Source: Halorubrum sp. 48-1-W
GTDB taxonomy: Archaea; Halobacteriota; Halobacteria; Halobacteriales; Haloferacaceae
Reading direction: 5' to 3'
NCBI RefSeq assembly: GCF_003287355.1
Contig: NZ_QMIM01000017.1
Span: forward strand, 1-64,000
DNA length: 64,000 bases
In this document: piece by piece, positions 50,782-59,051 of the stretch
How positions within the stretch are numbered: position 1 is the stretch's first letter
Layout: each line of letters opens with the position of its first letter
Notes under the pieces: generated by a model
Told to the model about the DNA's origin: nothing
The model's input: the letters and a program-made list of their open reading frames with translations, nothing else
Databases searched by the model: none
Program-made: the position numbers and the translations under genes

Positions 50782-51231
50782 ATGACGAAGCTCGACATCG
50801 ATCTCGTTCTCGTGCCCGTCGACGGCAGCGAGGCGTCCCACGAGGCCGTCGATTACGCGATCGGGATCGCGAGCGAGTACGGCGCGAGCGTCCACGCGCT
50901 GTACGTGCTCGACGAGGGGGTCGTCCGGGCGTTGGAGTCCGGAGCGGTAGACGAACGCGACGTCGCCGAGGACACCGCGGCCTTCACCGCGTCGGTCGCG
51001 GACCGCGCCGAGGAGGCCGGCGTCGACCACAGCAACTCCATGGCGTACGGCTTCTCGACCGAAGTGAAGACTGTCCACCCCGGAAGCGTCGTCCTCGACA
51101 CCGCCGAGGAGCTCGAGTCGGACTTCATCGTCGTCCCGCGCGAGCCGGTCACCGGCGAACCGGGACAAGTGCTCGAGAAGGCCGCGGAGTACGTCCTGCT
51201 GTACGCGAGCCAGCCGGTCCTCTCGGTGTGA
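50782..51231 (+). CDS. Universal stress protein UspA family
   Basis: A 149-residue UspA domain: DIDLVLVPVDGSEASHEAVD at the start and a C-terminal VPREPVTGEPGQVLEKAAEY in place of the usual GxxGxxxxxxxxxG(S/T) loop, so ATP binding is doubtful. The stop overlaps the GTG start of a DUF63 membrane protein gene. ATG 50782 is chosen over an in-frame start 27 bases upstream, as it lies about 25 bases behind a T-rich box. Confidence 0.85.
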   Translation: MTKLDIDLVLVPVDGSEASHEAVDYAIGIASEYGASVHALYVLDEGVVRALESGAVDERDVAEDTAAFTASVADRAEEAGVDHSNSMAYGFSTEVKTVHPGSVVLDTAEELESDFIVVPREPVTGEPGQVLEKAAEYVLLYASQPVLSV

Positions 51232-52088
51232 TCGCGACGCGTTCGGCGGCGACGGCCGTGCTCCCCGCGACGCTCGTCGACCTCCCGTTCCTCCCGGCGG
51301 GGACGACGCTCCCCCCGCTCCCGTACCTCCTCGTCGTCCTCGTCGCGGGCGGCGGGGTCGCGATCGCGATCCGCCACAGCCGACCTACCGTCACCGCTGT
51401 ACACGTGCTCGCGTTGACCCCGTGGGTCGTTCTCGGGTCCGCGCTCCACGTCCTGTACGTCGTCGGCGCCCTCCCCGGTCTCCTCGCCCCGCTCGGCGGG
51501 TCGCCAACGGTGTACCTGACGGTTGGAACGCTCGCGGGTGCAACCTGGCTGGCTGTGGGGTCGGCCGTCGACGACGGACGCGTCCCGGTCGCCGTCGCCG
51601 CCGTCGGGACATGCCTCGTCGTCCCCGCCGTCGCGGCCGCGCTCGGCACCGGCGTCTCCGGGTCGGGGGCGTCGTGGTCGGCGGTCGCGGTGCTCGCGTC
51701 GGTTCCGATCGCGGCGCTCGTCTGGTGGACGCTCGGTCGGCTCGAACCGGGGACCGCCGTGACCGGTGGCGTCGGCGCGCTCGCCGTGTACGGACACGCA
51801 CTCGACGGCGTCTCGACGGCGATCGGGGTGACCCAGCTCGGCTTCGGCGAGCGTAGCCCGCTCTCGCGGGTCATCCTCGAGCTGGGCGGCGTGCCGTCGG
51901 TGCCGGTTCTCGGCGAGGGGTGGCTGTTCCTCCTCGTCAAGCTGGCCGTCGCGAGCGCCGTCGTCTCCCTTTTCGTCCCGTACGTCCGCGATGAACCCGC
52001 GGAGGGACTGCTCCTCTTGGGATTCGTCGCCGCCGTCGGGCTCGGTCCGGCCGTACACAACCTGCTTCTGTTCACCGTCACCGCCTGA
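51228..52088 (+). CDS. DUF63 family membrane protein
   Basis: A 286-residue integral membrane protein with about eight hydrophobic segments. The archaeal DUF63 pattern is visible: WVVLGSALHVLYVVGALPG, AVYGHALDGVSTAIGVTQLG and a C-terminal PAVHNLLLFTVTA, with conserved His and Asp in the membrane. It starts at GTG within the UspA stop. Function unknown; the His/Asp residues within helices recall membrane proteases or redox proteins, a guess. Confidence 0.85.
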   Translation: MIATRSAATAVLPATLVDLPFLPAGTTLPPLPYLLVVLVAGGGVAIAIRHSRPTVTAVHVLALTPWVVLGSALHVLYVVGALPGLLAPLGGSPTVYLTVGTLAGATWLAVGSAVDDGRVPVAVAAVGTCLVVPAVAAALGTGVSGSGASWSAVAVLASVPIAALVWWTLGRLEPGTAVTGGVGALAVYGHALDGVSTAIGVTQLGFGERSPLSRVILELGGVPSVPVLGEGWLFLLVKLAVASAVVSLFVPYVRDEPAEGLLLLGFVAAVGLGPAVHNLLLFTVTA

Positions 52089-52260
52089 CGGTGATGCCGT
52101 GGCTCACGCGGAGGGTCGTGGATCGTCGACGCTCCGCGAGGTCGGCGGCGGTCGGCGGAAAACGAGACGGTCCCGGAGCGCGGGTCCGGGAAGACGGGCC
52201 CGGCGAACGGGTCCGGGAAGCGGGGATCGGACGGGGGCAGTCCCGGGGAACGGCGGCGGC

Positions 52261-52839
52261 TCAGTCCTCCTCGACGACCTCGGGGTCCTCGATGGCGGAC
52301 TGGAGCGAGTCGAGGCCGTTGACCCACTCGGAGACGAGGCCGTACTCCAGCTCGTCGACGAGGGCCATGTCGAGCCGTTCGCCGTCGATGACGCGCGTGC
52401 CGGCCTGGACGACGTACCCCAACGCGGCGTCGAGGTCCTCGTCGGCCTCGGCGTCGGCGGCCGCGTGGACGAACTCGTCGACGTCGCCCTCGACGACGCC
52501 ACCGACGACGAACTCCTCCGCAGCGTAGAAGACGGGGACGAGCGAGGTCTGGACCCCGTCGATGAGCATGGTCTTGTCCTCGTCCTCGAAGGAGACCTCC
52601 GCGAGGACGATGTCGCTGACGTCCCGGATCTCCTCGACGGCGCGCTCCTCGTCGATGCGCCCCTCCTCCAGCGCTGCGAGGACCTTCGCGATCGCGATCG
52701 CGGCGTCGTCCTGGAGGTTCAAGAGCAGGCGCGCGGAGTCTTCGTTTTCCGGATCGAGCTCCTCGTCGGCGAGCCTGTCGAGCCAGTTCTGCCAGCGCTC
52801 CTCGGAGTAGAACGTCTCAACCGCCTCGTCCTCGGTCAT
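52261..52839 (-). CDS. DUF2150 family protein
   Basis: A 192-residue acidic helical protein starting MTEDEAVETFYSEERWQNWL, with LLLNLQDDAAIAIAKVLAAL and a run of short acidic helices to EDPEVVEED. This is the archaeal DUF2150 pattern. No cysteines, membrane segments or nucleotide motifs are seen. It is convergent with the DUF63 gene and read in the same direction as the TatD gene. Confidence 0.8.
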   Translation of the reverse strand: MTEDEAVETFYSEERWQNWLDRLADEELDPENEDSARLLLNLQDDAAIAIAKVLAALEEGRIDEERAVEEIRDVSDIVLAEVSFEDEDKTMLIDGVQTSLVPVFYAAEEFVVGGVVEGDVDEFVHAAADAEADEDLDAALGYVVQAGTRVIDGERLDMALVDELEYGLVSEWVNGLDSLQSAIEDPEVVEED

Positions 52840-52923
52840 ACCCCATACCTCTCCCGGACGACTCAAAGGCCTTTCTTATCTGTCCCCCCGAGAGACGCCG
52901 TGACACTCGGCTGAGAACCGATC

Positions 52924-53775
52924 TCACGTGTCCAACGTCGCCACGGTGTCGATCCCGTACACCGCGGCGGGCGTCTCGACGTGTGCGCGCCGGACGGCCG
53001 TCCCGTATCCCGATTCCAGTAGCCACCGGACCCGCCGCGGGACGGTCTTCGGTCCGAGCACCATCCCCGGCCTGTCGGGGTCGTCGACGAAGTCCGTCTC
53101 CATCAGGAACGGCTCGCCCGACTCCGCGGCGCGTTCGAGTCTGTCCTTCTCGCTCATCACGCTCGGGGTCGGCCCCGCGAGCCGTCCGGCTGCGTAGTGT
53201 TTCACCACCCTGTCCGGGGCGAGCCCGACCGATTCGGCGAGGTCCGCGAGGTCGGTGAGGTCCTCGCTCGCCTCCGTGTGGAGTTGAACCGCGCAGTCGA
53301 CCGCAACAGCCCGTTCGAAGGCGTGACGCGTCACCGCGTTCGAGGCGTCCCACACCGCGTCGCTCACGTCGTAGTGGGGCCTGCCCGACTTCAGCGCCAG
53401 CGCCCGGCCGTCACCGACGTACTCGCTCGCGACGTCGATGCCGCCACACATCAACTCGCGCGCCTCGTCGGGGGTGAAGCCGCGGTCGTCGACCAGCCGA
53501 CTCACGAGTCCCGGATGGACGCCGAGGACGGGCCACGCGCGGCCGGGAAGCACCTCCGTCGCCTCGGCGACGACGTCGAGCGTCTCCTCGAAGACTGCCC
53601 GGAAGTCGTCCGGCTCCTCGACGTCGACGCCGAGGAGCCACGACGGCTTGTTGACGACGAGGAGGTGGGTGCCGCCGAGACGGACGAAGTCCTCGACGGC
53701 GTCGATACCGCGGCCGTGTCGTGGGTCGAGGTGGAGGTGGTTGTCCAGCACCGGCGTGTCGAGGTCGACGGTCAT
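52924..53775 (-). CDS. TatD family metal-dependent hydrolase
   Basis: A 283-residue TIM-barrel hydrolase of the archaeal TatD-like branch. The metal-binding entry is PVLDNHLHLDPRHGRG, further ligands lie in VQLHTEASEDLTD and VKHYAAGR, and the late acidic residue in GEPFLMETDFVDDP. Such proteins act as Mg2+-dependent DNases or phosphodiesterases. The start ATG 53775 is family-like. Single gene. Confidence 0.87.
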   Translation of the reverse strand: MTVDLDTPVLDNHLHLDPRHGRGIDAVEDFVRLGGTHLLVVNKPSWLLGVDVEEPDDFRAVFEETLDVVAEATEVLPGRAWPVLGVHPGLVSRLVDDRGFTPDEARELMCGGIDVASEYVGDGRALALKSGRPHYDVSDAVWDASNAVTRHAFERAVAVDCAVQLHTEASEDLTDLADLAESVGLAPDRVVKHYAAGRLAGPTPSVMSEKDRLERAAESGEPFLMETDFVDDPDRPGMVLGPKTVPRRVRWLLESGYGTAVRRAHVETPAAVYGIDTVATLDT

Positions 53776-53886
53776 GTCTCGTATCGCGGGTTCGGGTCGG
53801 ATAGGCGTTCCGCGACGCTCCGGGGCGGCGGAACGGGCCCGACGTCGTCGGAAACCCTCTTGTCGTCGCCCGCCGATACCCGTCCC

Positions 53887-54363
53887 ATGTCCCGGCCCGC
53901 CACCGCCCTCGTCCTCCTCGCCGTCGGCGGCCTGCTGCTGGCGAACCCGCTGTACCTGCCGGTCGCGACCGCTGAGACGACGACTGCCTACGCCCACGCG
54001 GTCGAGCCGGTCGGCCCGGAGACGCCCTCTTACGGGGACGGAGACGTGGTCGAGCGGGACGACCTCGGCCCGGACGCCCGCGAGGCCTTCGATCGGGCAC
54101 GGGAGTCCGCCGATGGCGGGTTCACAGTGGAGGACCCCGACGAGCGGGCCGAGTCGCTGTCGTACCCGTCGGGCCCCACGCTCGGGAACGGGTTGCTCGT
54201 CGTCGCCCACGGCGGGACCCACTACGAGTTCTGGACCCGGTCGGTCGAGCGCGAACCCGGATCCGTCGTCGCACAACGCGTCGTCGTTCAGCCGGTCGGG
54301 TTCCTCATGGTCGTCGCGGCGGTCGCAGTCGGCGTCCCGGACGACATCGAACGCGGACGATAG
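53887..54363 (+). CDS. Hypothetical membrane-anchored haloarchaeal protein
   Basis: A 158-residue protein with an N-terminal signal-like helix (ATALVLLAVGGLLLANPLYL), an acidic external part (GDGDVVERDDLGPDAREAFD; GTHYEFWTRSVERE) and a C-terminal hydrophobic stretch (VVVQPVGFLMVVAAVAVGV). It should face the outside between two membrane passes. No family function is recognised. It starts 112 bases from the divergent TatD gene. Confidence 0.75.
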   Translation: MSRPATALVLLAVGGLLLANPLYLPVATAETTTAYAHAVEPVGPETPSYGDGDVVERDDLGPDAREAFDRARESADGGFTVEDPDERAESLSYPSGPTLGNGLLVVAHGGTHYEFWTRSVEREPGSVVAQRVVVQPVGFLMVVAAVAVGVPDDIERGR

Positions 54364-54381
54364 ACACCGCGCCGATCGGTC

Positions 54382-55104
54382 CTACTTCGTGTCGTCGGAT
54401 TTGGGAGCGTCGCCGTCGCCGCCGTCGCCGCCATCGTCGCCGCCGTCGCCGCCATCAGCGTCGCCGTCTACGACTTCGTCGAGCCGCTGCTCGACGGTGT
54501 CGTCCACCGTCGAGGCGACGGTTTTCTCGACGGTCTCCTCGACGGTCTCTTCCACCGTCTCCTCGACAGTTTCCTTCACGTTCTCCTCGACCGTCCCTTC
54601 GACCGTTTCTTCTACCGTCTCCTCGACCGTTTCTTCTACCGTCTCGCCGACCGTCGCCTCGACGGTCTCCTCGACCGTCTTCTCGACGTCCTCGGACACC
54701 TTCTCGACGGTCTCCTCGACGTCCTTCGTCACCTCGCCGACCTTCGCCTCGACGGTCTTCTCGACGTCCTCGGACACCTTGCCGACGCTCTGGTCGACCG
54801 CCTCCTCGACCTCGTCGGCGCGGGGGCGGCGGTCGACGCGCTCGTTTACCGCCTCGAGGCGCTCGATGACCGCGTCGACCTCGGTCTTCAGCGTCTCCTC
54901 GACGTTCTCCGTGACCTCCTGCGTCATCCAGTCGGGGTCGAACCGGGCCATCTTCCAGAACACGTGGATGGCGTACGAGACGAGCACGCCCATCCCGAAG
55001 GCGATCCCGACCCGGTTTCCGACGACCGCGAAGAGGGCGACGGCGACGAAGATCAACACACCGTAGGCCAGATCGACGAAGAAGTCCACCCTGCGAGGAT
55101 TCAT
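54382..55104 (-). CDS. Membrane-anchored coiled-coil repeat protein
   Basis: A 240-residue protein. Two membrane helices lie near the N-terminus (DLAYGVLIFVAVALFAVVGN; GIAFGMGVLVSYAIHVFWK), followed by a long acidic coiled coil. The middle is built of repeated VEETVE/VEKTVE units (about residues 100-205) and the end is a Gly/Asp-rich tail GGDGGDDGGDGG. The heptad-like repeats suggest a rod reaching into the cytoplasm. The repeat number may vary between strains. No enzyme motif. Confidence 0.8.
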   Translation of the reverse strand: MNPRRVDFFVDLAYGVLIFVAVALFAVVGNRVGIAFGMGVLVSYAIHVFWKMARFDPDWMTQEVTENVEETLKTEVDAVIERLEAVNERVDRRPRADEVEEAVDQSVGKVSEDVEKTVEAKVGEVTKDVEETVEKVSEDVEKTVEETVEATVGETVEETVEETVEETVEGTVEENVKETVEETVEETVEETVEKTVASTVDDTVEQRLDEVVDGDADGGDGGDDGGDGGDGDAPKSDDTK

Positions 55105-55203
55105 CGACCCACCTCGACGGCCGCCCCGGTCCGTCCGCTCGTGGTTCCGTTCATTCTGTTCGCGTCCACCTACAGGGCCCAACGGGTAATACCGATCGCT
55201 TCG

Positions 55204-56256
55204 CTACGACTGGGCGCGGTCCGACGAAGGAAGGTCCGACTGGGCGGGTTCGGACGATCCCCGCGACGACAGGACCCGCTCCGTGGAGTCGTCGACCTCG
55301 ACCAGGTGACAGAGGGGGTTCCCGGGGTAGACGACGGGGTTCTCGAGAACGCCGATCAACAGCCCGGTGAAGGGGGCTTTCACGCCGACCGCGTCCTCCT
55401 TGAACGGGTTGGTGATCGTCGCGATCCGTTCGCCCTCCTGAACCAGCGAACCGCTCTCGTAGTGGGTGTCGACGATCCCGCCGGAGTCGGCCCGGAGCCA
55501 CGTCTTCTCGCCCGATCCCGCGACGACCGTGCGCCAGCCGGGCCAGCGGACCGACTCCGTCTCGAGCAGGCCGTACTCCGCGAACACCGACCGGACGCCC
55601 GCGAGCGCGTCGTCGATGAGGTGTCGCTGGAACCGGTGGGCCTCGCCCATCTCGATCGTGACCGTCGGGATCCCGTCCGCGGTCGCCTCCCCGCGGAGGG
55701 TCCCGCTCGGGCCCTCGCTGTCGATGATCACGCTCGAGCCGAACGCCATTGCGAGGCGGTAGACCCCCTCGTCGGTCATGTCGCCGCGGGCGTGGAGCAT
55801 GTTCGTCCGTCCCCGCGTCGAGGTGTGGAAGTCGATCCCGAAGTCGCACGGCTCGACGAAGTTCGAGTAGATCCGGTGGGCCATCCGATTCGAACTCGTC
55901 GACCCAGGCTTTCCGGGGAACGACCGGTTCAGGTCCCGGTCGTAGACGGGGAGGTACCGCTGTTGGGCGAGGAAGCCGGGCACGTTGAGCACGGGGAGAC
56001 AGACGATCGTCCCCGAGAGTTCCGAGAGGTCCCACTCGTGAGCGACCTCGCGGACGACCTCGATCCCGTTGAGTTCGTCGCCGTGGGAGGCCGCGGAGAG
56101 GAACGCGGTCGGGCCGTCGCGCTCGCCGTTGACGATCGTTACCGGGATGCGGACGGGGTCGCCGAGGTACGTCTCGCTGATGCCGTAGCGGATGTTCTGT
56201 GTCTCGCCGGGCGGGACCGCGCCGCCGTTGTACGTGAATGCCCGGTCGCTTCCCAT
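55204..56256 (-). CDS. Succinylglutamate desuccinylase/aspartoacylase-like M14 metallohydrolase
   Basis: A 350-residue Zn-dependent acylase. Zn ligands lie in SAASHGDELNGIE (HxxE), the arginine and proton-donor region in VYDRDLNRSFPGKPG, the third ligand in GIDFHTSTRGR, and a Glu in TIEMGEAHRFQ. A biotinyl-like C-terminal part follows (GGIVDTHYESGSLVQEGE). It is divergent from the RimK-like gene with TATA boxes for both between them (minus: 56280-56287). Substrates may be N-acylated amino acids or peptide tags. Confidence 0.88.
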   Translation of the reverse strand: MGSDRAFTYNGGAVPPGETQNIRYGISETYLGDPVRIPVTIVNGERDGPTAFLSAASHGDELNGIEVVREVAHEWDLSELSGTIVCLPVLNVPGFLAQQRYLPVYDRDLNRSFPGKPGSTSSNRMAHRIYSNFVEPCDFGIDFHTSTRGRTNMLHARGDMTDEGVYRLAMAFGSSVIIDSEGPSGTLRGEATADGIPTVTIEMGEAHRFQRHLIDDALAGVRSVFAEYGLLETESVRWPGWRTVVAGSGEKTWLRADSGGIVDTHYESGSLVQEGERIATITNPFKEDAVGVKAPFTGLLIGVLENPVVYPGNPLCHLVEVDDSTERVLSSRGSSEPAQSDLPSSDRAQS

Positions 56257-56279
56257 GTCACACGCGAGCCGGGGACGGG

Positions 56280-56287
56280 GTTTATAC
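56280..56287 (-). promoter_or_regulatory. TATA-like box of the M14 gene
   Basis: Reads gtataaac on the minus strand, about 24 bases before ATG 56256. Confidence 0.55.
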
Positions 56288-56347
56288 GTGACGCACGGAC
56301 GACGAACGTGTCAGACAGGGTTTGGGCGTGTGAAACGATCGGACCAG

Positions 56348-56354
56348 TTTTTAT
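56348..56354 (+). promoter_or_regulatory. TATA-like box of the RimK-like gene
   Basis: tttttat lies about 24 bases before ATG 56377, predicting a leaderless mRNA. Confidence 0.55.
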
Positions 56355-56376
56355 CCCGGCCGTCACAGTGGTCCGC

Positions 56377-57732
56377 ATGGGAACGGATCCGGTCCGAGTG
56401 GGCGTGCTGTCGTTACACAACAGCAAGGAGACGAAGGCGATCTGTAACGCGGTCGAGGACCTCGGCCACGAGCCGGTGTGGCTCCGCGAGGAGAACGCGG
56501 CGATAAGCGTCGAGGACGGCGACGTGTCGGTCGAGCCGGCCGTCGACGTGATCGCGAACCGGCTCCTGTTGTCGAACACCGACCAGCCCGCGGAGCTGCT
56601 CGGGCTCGCCGCCACCTTCGAGCGGATCCGACCGATGCTCAACGAGCCGAACGCGGTGCTCGCGTCGATCCACAAGTTCGCCACAGCGGCGACGCTCGCC
56701 GACTGGAACATCCGCGTGCCCGACGCCCTGCTCGCGCTCTCGAACGACCGGCTCAACCAGGACCGCGAGCGGTTCGGCGAGGTGGGGGTGTACAAGACGG
56801 CGATCGGCACCCACGGCGGCGGCACCTGGAAGGTCGACCTCACCGAGCGGGTGAACCCGAAGGTCGGCAACCGTCAGGCGTTCCTCCAGCAACTCATCGA
56901 CCGGGACGACGAGAAACACCGTGACCTCCGGGTGTACATCGTCGGCGACGAGATCGTCGGCTCGATGTACCGATACGCCCCGGAGGGCGACTGGCGGACC
57001 AACGTCGCGCTCGGTGGCGCGGTCGAGGACGCCACCGACGACATGCCCGAGGAGGCTGCCGACACCGCACTGTACGCCGCGGAGGTGATGGGGCTCGACT
57101 ACGCCGGCGTCGACCTCGTCGAGGGGTACGACGGCTGGTACGTCCTCGAGGTCAACCCGACGGCGGGGTTCAAGGGGCTCTTCGAGGCGACCGGCACGAG
57201 CCCCGCGCCGCACATCGCAAAGCTCGCGATCGAGACCGTCGACGGCGAGCTCGACGACGACGACGTGGCCCGCATCGCGAACACGCTCGACGACTCCCGC
57301 CCCTCGTGTGCGCCGAAACCGAAGTCACGGCCGTCCGAACAGCCCGTCATCGGCTACATCGAGGAGGTCGTCGCCACCGGCACCTCCGGGTCGGTCCAGG
57401 CGTTCGCGAAGTCCGACACGGGCGCGACCCGGACCAGCATCGACACCCAACTGGCCGCGGAGATCGGCGCGGGCCCGATAAAGAGCATGACTCGGGTAAA
57501 GTCGGGCAGCGTCAAGGGCGGAAAGGCCCGTCCCGTCGTCGACCTCGTGATCGGGATCGGGGGCAACCAACACACCGTCACCGCGAGCGTCGAGGACCGC
57601 GGACACATGGATTATCCGCTCCTGCTCGGTCGCGACATCCTCAGTGATTACCGTGTCAACGTCCGGAAGCGCGCCGACGTCGACGAAGCGGAGCGCGGCG
57701 AGGACCGCGAGATCTTGGAAGAAGAGGAGTAG
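56377..57732 (+). CDS. RimK-type ATP-grasp ligase fused to an aspartic-protease-like domain
   Basis: A 451-residue two-domain protein. Residues about 1-305 form a RimK-like ATP-grasp ligase: VGVLSLHNSKETKAICNAVE, VGVYKTAIGTHGGGTWKVD (ATP-grasp Lys and Gly loop), YAGVDLVEGYDGWYVLEVNP with the metal-binding Glu/Asn. Residues about 325-440 form the RimB/ATP-dependent zinc-protease domain: FAKSDTGATRTSIDTQLAAE with the DTGA of retropepsin-type proteases, then YPLLLGRDILSDY. RimK ligases attach amino acids (often Glu) to C-termini. The pairing with the divergent M14 enzyme suggests a peptide-tagging and trimming system. Confidence 0.88.
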   Translation: MGTDPVRVGVLSLHNSKETKAICNAVEDLGHEPVWLREENAAISVEDGDVSVEPAVDVIANRLLLSNTDQPAELLGLAATFERIRPMLNEPNAVLASIHKFATAATLADWNIRVPDALLALSNDRLNQDRERFGEVGVYKTAIGTHGGGTWKVDLTERVNPKVGNRQAFLQQLIDRDDEKHRDLRVYIVGDEIVGSMYRYAPEGDWRTNVALGGAVEDATDDMPEEAADTALYAAEVMGLDYAGVDLVEGYDGWYVLEVNPTAGFKGLFEATGTSPAPHIAKLAIETVDGELDDDDVARIANTLDDSRPSCAPKPKSRPSEQPVIGYIEEVVATGTSGSVQAFAKSDTGATRTSIDTQLAAEIGAGPIKSMTRVKSGSVKGGKARPVVDLVIGIGGNQHTVTASVEDRGHMDYPLLLGRDILSDYRVNVRKRADVDEAERGEDREILEEEE

Positions 57733-57809
57733 TCCGGCCTGCGAGGCCCGCCGTTTCTGGGATCCGCCGTCGCCGGACTGCCGGTGCTACTCGGTAGCGT
57801 CGCCGACGG

Positions 57810-58451
57810 CTACTCGTCGATGTCGACGCCGACGGCCCGTACCGGCGCGCCGTCGCTCGGGAGCGCGAGCGGGTACGCGCGGAGTTCGAACCGCTCGTCG
57901 AGGGCACCGAGTCCGGCGAGGTTCTCCACGATCAGCGAGCCGTCGCCGAGCAGTGCGTGGTGCGCCTCGAACCCCGTCGGCTCGTCGTCACCGGCGTTCG
58001 GCGACGGCGTCGGGTCCGGGTTCAGGGTGTCGACGGCGACGTCGAACCCGCGGTCGGCACACGCCTCGGCGGCCGCCGGCGAGAGGTACGGGTGGTCGAG
58101 GTAGCGGTCCGTTCCCCACGTGGCGTCCCACCCGGTCCAGAACGCGAGGAGGTCCACGTCGGCGTCCGGGACGCGCCGGGCGGGGATCGGTTCGCGGGCG
58201 CCGATATCCCGGCAGTCGACGCGGAGCGCGTCGAAGACGAACCGTTCGACCGGGTAGGCGTCCAGCGTTCGGCCGTCGGGCTCCGTGTGCGCGGGCGCGT
58301 CGACGTGTGTCCCGGAGTGGCTCCCACACTCGACGGACTCGACGTGGAAGCCGTCGGTCCCGTGGGTCGCGGCGGGTTCGACGGTGACGGCGGGGTCGCC
58401 CGGGTACGTCTGTATGCCGGTCTCGATGGGATGGCTGAGGTCGTGGTGCAC
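57810..58451 (-). CDS. Cyclase family protein (kynurenine formamidase-like)
   Basis: A 213-residue protein with the signature HSGTHVDAPAH (metal-binding HxGTHxDxPxH), preceded by HDLSHPIETGIQTYPGDPAV, and ending RAYPLALPSDGAPVRAVGVD. The family includes arylformamidases and isatin hydrolases and uses Zn or Mn. No tryptophan-degradation gene is adjacent, although the trp operon lies 3 kb away. Start is GTG 58451. Confidence 0.88.
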   Translation of the reverse strand: MHHDLSHPIETGIQTYPGDPAVTVEPAATHGTDGFHVESVECGSHSGTHVDAPAHTEPDGRTLDAYPVERFVFDALRVDCRDIGAREPIPARRVPDADVDLLAFWTGWDATWGTDRYLDHPYLSPAAAEACADRGFDVAVDTLNPDPTPSPNAGDDEPTGFEAHHALLGDGSLIVENLAGLGALDERFELRAYPLALPSDGAPVRAVGVDIDE

Positions 58452-58582
58452 AGCCGAGTCAGGGAACCGGACACGGAAAACGACCCCCGCTACCGAACCC
58501 GCGGGTCGACGAGACCCCGACCGTCCCCCCGACGTCGCTCGGCGCCCCTATCGGCGGGTCGCTCGGCGTCTCGACCGGCGAG

Positions 58583-58990
58583 TCACTCGGCGTCTCGACC
58601 GGTGACTTTCCGGACGCACGAGGAGCCGAACGGCCCGAGTTCGCCGGCCTCGAGCCGGAGGAAGTGTCCGGTCGTGATCCCCGCGCCGCACCGCTTACAC
58701 TCGAACTCGCCCTCGCGGGCGACCACCTGGCTGTCGTACTCCACGTAGGTTCCGCCCCGCAGCACACGCAGGCGGGCGTTCTCGCGTTCGATCACGCCGC
58801 GTTTCTCCGCCGTGTCGAGTATCTCTCGCGTGAGCGCGGGGTTCGTCGTCACGGTCTCGATCCGGTCCATCGCCTCGGGCAGTGAGAGCTCCTCGCGTTC
58901 GAGGTGTGCGAGGAGCTCGACGGCGAGCTCCACCTTCTCCGCACGCGTCGCCGGCTCGCTCACGCCCGAGCCGACGGCCGTGACGGACAT
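58583..58990 (-). CDS. DUF5830-like haloarchaeal protein with HTH and zinc knuckle
   Basis: A 135-residue protein. An N-terminal helical part (AVELLAHLEREELSLPEAMD ... REILDTAEKRGVIERE) reads like a winged HTH. A C-terminal part has CKRCGAGITTGHFLRLEAGE and a later single Cys, a possible zinc site with CxxC and C. I recall the family as DUF5830. It is divergent from pus10 (61-base gap), so the two may share control; function unknown. Confidence 0.7.
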   Translation of the reverse strand: MSVTAVGSGVSEPATRAEKVELAVELLAHLEREELSLPEAMDRIETVTTNPALTREILDTAEKRGVIERENARLRVLRGGTYVEYDSQVVAREGEFECKRCGAGITTGHFLRLEAGELGPFGSSCVRKVTGRDAE

Positions 58991-59051
58991 AAGTCGGTCG
59001 GGACCGACGGCCAAGGGCAAGACAGTTATCGGGCGGCCGGTTTCCCCCCGT

